Part shown: in pieces, positions 57,600-64,000 of the stretch
Layout: every line of letters starts with the position of its first letter
How positions within the stretch are numbered: position 1 is the first letter of the stretch
NCBI GenBank assembly: GCA_963662155.1
Contig: OY759267.1
Span: 20,468,438 to 20,532,437 of the forward strand
Source: Lamellibrachia columna
Lineage: Eukaryota > Annelida > Polychaeta > Sabellida > Siboglinidae
Reading direction: 5' to 3'
DNA length: 64,000 nt
The notes under the pieces: model-generated
The model's input: the letters and a program-made list of their open reading frames with translations, nothing else
What the model was told of the DNA's origin: nothing
Databases searched by the model: none
Translations under genes and position numbers: made by a program

Positions 57600-58017
57600 T
57601 GACCCCAGTATCTCGTCCATACGCTGTGGGAAGATGTCTTGACTGATGCACAACCCAAATGGTAGACGCTGGTAGCAGTAACTGCCCATTGGTGTGCGAA
57701 ACGTGGTAAGGAGCTGGCTCTGCTCTTCTAACGGGACACTCCAGTACCCTGCCTTGGTATCCAGTTTGCTGAAATACTTGGCACCGACGAGTGCTGGATT
57801 TATTTATTCAAGTGTAGGCGTCTTATGGGGACATCGCTTGATAGACTCGTTGAGCTTCTTGGGGTCAAGACATGCGAAGGCTGACGTCACGCTTCGTACG
57901 GTACACGATGCTTGAACAGGTTGCGTATTATGCTCATTTCTTCCATCTTCTTCAGTTACGTCTCAATTTATGGTTTCAGGTTGATGTTGCATTTCCTTGC
58001 TTATGTTTACCTATTGT
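57600..58017 (-). pseudogene. Gypsy reverse transcriptase N-terminal fragment
   Basis: Minus frames read DPKKLNESIKRCPHKTPTLE then GAKYFSKLDTKAGYWSVPLE, TTFRTPMGSYCYQRLPFGL, with a stop and a frameshift. The YxDD region is absent. Confidence 0.87.
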
Positions 58018-58750
58018 GCATTAAATGGTCTGGCGCCGAACTACCAGGCTGAGTTAATTAGCTACTGCCCAGAACTCTACGATCTGCTTCGCTGCCAGCG
58101 CTTTTATTCATACCGGCTTCACTGACTGTCACACATTGTGATCGCCGTTTCGCTGTTTGCTCAGTCGTTCTATGAAACAATAATTTAATACCATCTCCGA
58201 GGATAGCGAAATCATTACACGTGTTTAATACACTTTTAAAAACTCACCTTTTTAAACAAGCTTTTTTATAATTCGATGAGGACATTTTATGTGCATTCAT
58301 TGGGTATTGTATATATTATTTTCTTAGCATATTTATTTTATTATTTTCACTTATATTACTGAACTTATTTAAAGTATAGTTCATAAGAAGTTTGTTTAAT
58401 TGGATTTAGCGTTTTTATGGTTAAATTCTGGGTCTTACTTGTATAAATGAATATATTTAAAGTAGTTTTTTTTGTAATATTTGAGTATATTTATTTTGTT
58501 CGCAGTTTCATGATAATTTTTTTAACTTTTACTTGTATTACAAATTATATTTAAAGTAGAGATATATACTATTTTAACATGGTTATTTTGTTAGCATTGT
58601 TCAGCATTTGTGCAGACTATTCTCAGTATAATTATTCTCTTAGCAATTTTATGACCTGTAAAATACTACTATGTATGTAAAGCGCCTGAGAACAATCTCG
58701 ATTGATCGGGCGATATATAAGTACTTTTATTGTTATTATTATTATTATTG
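58018..58750 (+). mobile_element. LINE 3' end nested in the Gypsy element
   Basis: Plus frame reads NGLAPNYQAELISYCPELYD then stops, a typical LINE C-terminus. After AT-rich 3' UTR it ends TGTAAAGCGCCTGAGAACAA...GATATATAAGTAC with an ATT-repeat tail at 58730..58750, precisely where the Gypsy frame breaks. Confidence 0.75.
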
Positions 58751-59624
58751 GACGGTCGATGTGGGGTTCTGCGTCATGCTTCAGTATTATTGCCGCAGGC
58801 TTCTTGAATTTCCACACTGTGTCGAACTGTGCTGGGTACCGCACTTTGAGGTCTTCAACCGTCACCAGTGGCTTCGACTTTGTCGTTCTTTCAAGGGTTT
58901 CAACATGGCAGTTGATAGCAACCATACCGAGGGCTTCACATGTAGGAAGTCCTTGTACAACTGGACCACGAACGTCAACGACGTAGAAGATTGCCTTTAC
59001 CCAGTTCGACGAGCCACTCTTGCATGTAAGCGTCATGCTACCAAAGCACTTGATTCTTCCACCCGTGTATGCTGTGAACTTTGTCTGGCCTATAGGTGTA
59101 AGGATCTTCCTTGTGTCAATGTTCCCATACATTTGTCGGATCGGCAACGCATTGCCTTGCGCTTCTGTGTCTATTTTCAATCTCAATAATTTGTGTGGTT
59201 TTCTTCCTGAACAACTTACATTGACAGTCGTGAATGCTTCATCACGAGTTGCTATCGCACCGAGGCATTTATTTGACATCTTGATGTTATGGAATTCCTC
59301 CATGTCAGTAATGCTGGAGGAATCATCATCGTAGTTTGCCTCCATATTGTGTACTTTCCGACTCTTCTGTTTCTTCCACTTTCTCATGCGGTCAGGGTCC
59401 CTTGACTGCCGGCACATCTTCTGCCAGTGACCTTTATTTCCATATGCCTTGCATGTGTCCTTGTATGCTGGACATTGTCGGTATTTGTGGTAAAGGCCGC
59501 AATGCTTCTTCGTCTTGATCTGGTAAATTTTCTGTATTGAATCATGCAGGTTTTGCAGCTGTTGCGTACCTAAAGCTGCAGCCTCGTGCTTACGCCCTTC
59601 CTTTAGCACATCTTGCATAGTCAT
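58751..59624 (-). pseudogene. Gypsy gag C-terminus, zinc knuckle and protease
   Basis: The open frame has a Cys/His knuckle-like segment (about residues 41 to 71: HCGLYHKYRQC, CKAYGNKGHWQKMC). A protease site follows at about residue 150, where the catalytic D-T-G triad reads D-T-E (59163..59171), so the protease is probably inactive. Interrupted at 58751 by a LINE insertion. Confidence 0.83.
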
Positions 59625-60081
59625 AGTTTTATCTTTCCCTAACAGATCTCAACGGAAAGCTTCCATCCTCGTACCTGCGATGACAAGTTCAATTATTCCT
59701 TCTTGCATCTTTGCATCAGTGAATTCACACATGTGCTTGTGTGCGAGCCCGCGTCACAAAATCGTCCAGGGACTCATTTTCCGTCTGCCGATATTGTATA
59801 AGGCTTCGGCTATGAATTCTGAACAGAAACCTTCAATTGCGTCTCAAAAAGGTGCCATAGATTTGCAGGTATCTTCTGATCTGCATCTGACAATCCGGAG
59901 GCATTGAGACGACGCAATCGTTCATCACCTAAGCCAATGTTGATCTTCCGTGCTATCTTCTCCTGGTCGTCTACCTCGTTGTCTTCGCATACCAAAAGCA
60001 ACCTTTGCTTAAATAGCGTGAACGTTTCTGCTACATCTGAAGCAGCCTATAGTTCATTACAGGGTACTTTGAGTTCGCCAT
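59625..60081 (-). pseudogene. Gypsy gag (broken)
   Basis: A Met codon at 60079..60081 is followed, across frameshifts, by text typical of Gypsy gag: FTLFKQRLLLVCEDNEV, RRLNASGLSDADQKI, TENESLDDFVTRARTQAHV, GTRMEAFR. At least three frame changes or stops. Confidence 0.78.
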
Positions 60082-60252
60082 GCTAATGTTCTATATGTAT
60101 ATCAAATGTAGGTAGGATGGATCAACAGTTCATATCTTGGCTTGTCTCGTGGTTGAGCAGTAATAGGGTACTTTGATAACGTGGGTGTTCTGCGCACAAT
60201 TGTCGGTTACTGCCAGACATGATATTGACTTAGCTGATAACCGAGAACATTC

Positions 60253-60269
60253 CTGCATCGCAACCACCA
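60253..60269 (-). other. Candidate primer-binding site
   Basis: TGGTGGTTGCGATGCAG starts directly at the LTR border; TGG pairs with a tRNA CCA end. The tRNA is not identified. Confidence 0.55.
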
Positions 60270-60457
60270 TGAAATGATACTTCATCGAGACATGAATACT
60301 AGTTGAACCTGTTAATTGATGAACTATAACATACATAATTAGCTGAGCCCATGCTGGATAAGTCCGAACCAAGCCCCCTAGCACATCAACGCTCCTTGCT
60401 GGATAAGGCCGAACCCAGACGCTCATTGCCGCTTATAGCCTAGCCAATATTACTACA
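60270..60457 (-). repeat. 5' LTR
   Basis: 188 bp, the same as the 3' LTR plus a 30-bp internal duplication (GCTGGATAAGGCCGAACC repeated). TG...CA ends on the minus strand. Confidence 0.87.
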
Positions 60458-60576
60458 CCTATAAGAAAGAAAAATGCATGCTTGGGGGGTTCCACATTTT
60501 ATCATCGTACCGATTTAATTACCTTTCCGCTGTTACACCTGTTGCTGCGTGTGAGGCTACTCTGGTTCGTCTGTGC

Positions 60577-60835
60577 TAGAACTCGACGGTTTTCGCAGAA
60601 CTCGATCGACCTCGCAGCAAGAACTTGACGGTTTTCGCAGAACTCGATCGATCTCGCAGCAAGAACTCGACGGTTTTCGCAGAACTCGATCGATCTCGCA
60701 GCAAGAACTCGACGGTTTTCGCAGAACTCGATCGACCTCGCAGCTAGAACTCGACGGTTTTCGCATAACTCGATCGATCTCGCAGCAAGAACTCGACGGT
60801 TTTCGCAGAACTCGACGATTTTCGTAGGACTCGAC
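60577..60835. repeat. 42-bp minisatellite, about 6 copies
   Basis: Unit GAACTCGACGGTTTTCGCAG + AACTCGATCGATCTCGCAGCAA. Open in several frames because 42 is a multiple of 3; no coding context. Confidence 0.93.
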
Positions 60836-61111
60836 ATCATTATGTTGTTAGTTTAGCTGATTCATTCAGCTTACTCTATTGTCATTCAGTTAATCTCTGT
60901 TAAAACATATTAAATCATTCCACTCATATTAATGATGAGTGTGTTTTCAATAGTTTAGTTAAGGGCGCCATATGTTGGGTGTCTGCAGTAATGCCACCAA
61001 TGAATGTTTAGTTGAGGCACATTTTACCTTGGCATTTTACTTCTCAGAATTACAGAGCACTGTGTCTGCAAGCGCATTACTCCAGTAACAAAGGTTTAAA
61101 TCACACTTTAG

Positions 61112-61150
61112 TCATTTAGCAGACGCTCTTATCCAGAGCGACTTACAAGT
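61112..61150 (+). repeat. Widespread short repeat motif (CATTTAGCAGACGCTCTTAT)
   Basis: Reads CATTTAGCAGACGCTCTTAT-CCAGAGCGACTTACAAGTG, a motif I recall as very common in fish genomes. Its host element is not resolved here. Confidence 0.55.
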
Positions 61151-61329
61151 GTACTCAACCTAAGTTAGTAAAATAACTACATGTCGCTATGAAAGCAAGC
61201 AAGTCTTTTCACAAAAATAGGCGCTAACAGCCGTTACATGCCTGAAAAGCAGATTTTTACAGAATTTTTTTTTTTGGGGGGGACCAATGTTTTTAGGGGA
61301 CCCCCCAGAGTCAGTGGTAATTTCGAACG

Positions 61330-61625
61330 CTGCATCTACCCAATGGGTACTACACGTCTCTGACAAGTTTACAAGCTTAATTAATAAGTTGACCCACTTA
61401 TTTAATATAGACTTATTGTCCAATCGCAACCAGTATAACTAACTGCTAATATGTTGCCCTGTAGCTATTCGATGTCCCAATATGCTCGGAAAAAATAATT
61501 CCTTGATGTATTTTGGTGGGTGGTACCGTGTATATAATTATACCTGTCGCTGCTGTAGTTTCCTGGGAAACGTGGGTGGCTCAACTAACCCAGTGGTTCA
61601 ACAAACACCGCCTTCACCTATTTTG
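61330..61625 (-). repeat. TTAGTTGAGCC-family repeat, inverted partial copy
   Basis: Complementary to 43315..43400 and 43730..43830 (GTGGCTCAACTAACCCAGTGG; ATTGTCCAATCGCAACCAGT). Confidence 0.7.
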
Positions 61626-61702
61626 CAGGATTATGGCAAGTCACGAGAAACTACAGCTTCTACAAGATCTGGCACTGTATGTCAACTCAAGCAGTGCAGT
61701 AC

Positions 61703-61744
61703 TTCCAAACAACCAACTTGGTTATCCAAGTTGGTTGTTTGGAA
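61703..61744. repeat. Perfect hairpin, 19-bp arms, 4-nt loop
   Basis: TTCCAAACAACCAACTTGG, loop TTAT, exact complement. No terminator-type U tract. Confidence 0.95.
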
Positions 61745-62494
61745 CAACTGTAGGAGTCCGTCGGGGTGCCCACTCTCGCGTGTTCTGTTCTGTTCTGTTC
61801 TGTTCAACACATTCTTCGAGAGTATTATGCAGGAGACCCTCGATCTAAGACTTCAGGACATTACCATAGATGCGATGTGACAGGAAGTGGGGGGTGGGAG
61901 GTTGGTCCTAAAAAATGGTGTAAGGTGGGAGGTTGGCCTAAAAAATAGGTGGTCCCGAATATAGGCAGGAGGTGGGAAGGGAGATTTTGTGGTGGGAGGT
62001 GGTAATACAAATTATATAAATAACATTACACTTTATGTAAATAACATCACCACACAACCCGCGGCAGCAGTTGCACCAGGCCACGGATGTCCAAAGTTAT
62101 GACTCTTTGTTCATCTGATAGACTGGTGCCCAGTCCACCATGTGGCGCCACTGTTATGTTAATACAAATGTTATTTTGCGCGTAGCCTCGATTAACAATC
62201 TGCGTGAAGTGGCGCCACCACTTGTCGCTCTCACAACCGGCCCTCGACTGTAGAATTCGCTGCCGATTACCATCAAATACAGCAGAATCCTATCAGTGTT
62301 AAAAAAAACACCTAAAACACACATGTTCAAATATGAGTACTGCTGACATTTTATTGACATTTCATTGTGACTAGTGCGTGTGTGAGGTGCGTGCCTATGT
62401 GTATGTGTGTATCATCATTATATTCCATTTATATTTCATTTGCATTTATACACATCTTTATTCTATATTTAACGTTTTACATTTAATTTGATTT

Positions 62495-62598
62495 ATGTAT
62501 GTATGTATGTATGTATGTATGTATGTATGTATGTATGTATGTATGTATGTATGCATGCATGCATGCATGCATGCATGCATGCATGTATGTATGTATGC
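62495..62598. repeat. (ATGT)n(ATGC)n microsatellite
   Basis: About 14 ATGT units, then about 8 ATGC units, then ATGT again. Confidence 0.97.
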
Positions 62599-62599
62599 C

Positions 62600-63280
62600 T
62601 TGATGTATATAGATATATGTCTGTGCAGCGGGCCAAGCTTAGGATTCTATATAGTTAAAGCTAGTAAAAATCGAAGTAGAGTATGCAACAATCCTTATTA
62701 TAGCTAATCAAGCTAATACAAAATACATACAGGCAATGTCTAAATACAACTAAATACTCAAGCCTCTAAATAGGCATCGCCTTAGATTAGAACCACTAAG
62801 AGCTACATATTTATAACCAAAACACAACCCGACAAAAAAACCCGGCACTCTTGTCTCTATTGAGGCCGACGCATTAACCTTGGCGAAGATGAAACACAGC
62901 TATGGTGCTGCACACCCCGGCCACGCACAGCTGTCAACTCAAAGTGTTTCTTTAATTGCCGTCCCCTACTGCAGAGTTATCGCGTTAGGACGCACGGCGG
63001 CCAACAACGCTAGACGGCCAACTCCGACACTGTTACCAAATAACGGCGGCTAATTCGAAGCTATGTCAGGCACTTATTCTGCTCATCGCATAAGTGAGCG
63101 TGCAGTTATAACATCAGATATTTTATAATTATAGTATCAATAGAGCTGACCATTCGCAACCCGCTAACATAATATTACGAATGCCATTCTAGCAGAATAT
63201 TGCACACTCCAGATACTAATCCTGTCAGTAAGACACATTACTCAAGACATCTCGATCAGCGCTAACATGGATAGAAGTTG
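62600..63280. other. No recognised gene
   Basis: Unique-looking sequence; no coding or RNA signal recognised. Confidence 0.4.
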
Positions 63281-63284
63281 CCTC

Positions 63285-64000
63285 AAGTCTCAAGTCTCAA
63301 GTGGTTTACTCCAAACAGCCCAAACTTGGGCTAACGCAGGAGTTTGTGGTGGACTGTGCGCATGCGCTGTGGGTGGTACGTTCGATTAAAAGACTAGTAT
63401 CATTAATGTTGCTGAAATGGTTTTTATCTGATAGTTTTATTTATTTTATGTATAGGATGTTTACCGAAAAAATTTAATAGGTTGGTTGTGTGTATGGATA
63501 CTGTCGCTGCCTTGCCACATGCACACATAGACAGCCTCCATACCCACACCATGGATAAGTTTACGCTGAGCACTGTGTTTTAAAGGCAGTTTAGGTGAGG
63601 AGGTGTGGTGAAAGGGAGTTCCATAATAGCTTCTTGAAATGATTTTGGGTTTTTTATGTTGGTAATTTTTGATGGAATCATATTCCATATGCGAATGGCT
63701 CTGGGATAAAATGAAAAGACCATTGCATTTATACGACACTTGGGGGCTATGTATTGTCCACGGGTTCGAGAGCGATTTAGTAGGCCCGGAGGGGGGGTGA
63801 TCTCAATAATGTTATTTAGAATTTTGTAGAAGGTAGTGGCTTGTTTGATAATGCGCCTTCGTTCGAGGGTTGGCCATCCAAGGGCAGTAATTAGATCTGC
63901 TGGATTTGTGTTCCGTCTGTAATCATTTTTAACAAATCTGGCAGCAGAGTGTTGCACTCTTTCAAGGCTTTTAACTTGTGAAAAGGTGTGGGGATTCCAT
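63285..64000 (-). mobile_element. LINE family B, inverted copy, continues past the window end
   Basis: Minus frame 63580..64000 reads [40 protein letters not shown], then PPPGLLNRSRTRGQY, open where the 5.8 kb copy is frameshifted. The 3' UTR matches 7007..7310, and the end shows a short (ACTTGAG)n tail at 63285..63302. Confidence 0.88.

Larger units (their letters stand above)
54658..60457 (-). mobile_element. Ty3/Gypsy LTR retrotransposon, internally deleted and decayed
   Basis: Minus-strand order: LTR, PBS, gag, zinc knuckle, protease, (nested LINE), RT fragment, integrase, 24-residue repeat array, LTR. The RT active-site half, RNase H and the integrase zinc finger are deleted between about 57480 and 57600, and there are many stops and frameshifts. 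Non-autonomous. Confidence 0.9.

Noticed and set aside
58671..59334. Plus-strand ORFs of 94 to 172 codons
   Set aside because: Antisense shadows of the Gypsy gag/protease frame.

Overview
This is a metazoan nuclear window. Multi-exon genes with GT-AG introns, LINEs, tRNA-derived SINEs, hAT elements with 8-bp target duplications, an LTR retrotransposon and many minisatellites rule out a prokaryote. The taxon cannot be fixed from sequence alone. The mix of CR1/Jockey-like LINEs, a Ty3/Gypsy element and a complement-type thioester gene suggests an aquatic animal, either a marine invertebrate or a basal chordate.

The only host gene I can support lies on the minus strand across the left two thirds (132 to 42153). 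It encodes an alpha-2-macroglobulin / CD109 / TEP family thioester-containing protein. I resolved 32 coding exons by hand. Reading phases agree across every junction, and the result covers about 1,600 residues: MG1 to MG6, a bait region, MG7/MG8-type segments, a CUB half, the thioester domain with GCGEQN, the second CUB half and the beginning of the receptor-binding domain. The signal-peptide exon (to the right) and the last exon(s) (left of base 1) were not found.

The main discovery candidate is exon 18 (20478..21486). Where the family has its protease bait region, this gene has a 1,009-nt exon of about 97 Gly-X-Y-like triplets built from a 36-bp repeat. The result would be a thioester protein with a collagen-like bait.

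The introns carry SINEs, LINE 3' fragments, MITEs, two hAT elements with exact 8-bp target duplications, and several tandem repeats. At least three of these duplicate pieces of the gene's own splice junctions.

The right third (42 to 64 kb) is transposon-rich. It holds an inverted CR1-like LINE with an AT-palindrome insertion, a nearly intact CR1-like LINE (907-codon ORF), nested LINE fragments and a 630-bp segmental duplication. It also holds a decayed Ty3/Gypsy element (LTRs 54658..54815 and 60270..60457) whose pol C-terminus contains about 22 in-frame 72-bp repeats. A second LINE family occurs at both ends of the window (about 5841..7310 plus, 63285..64000 minus).
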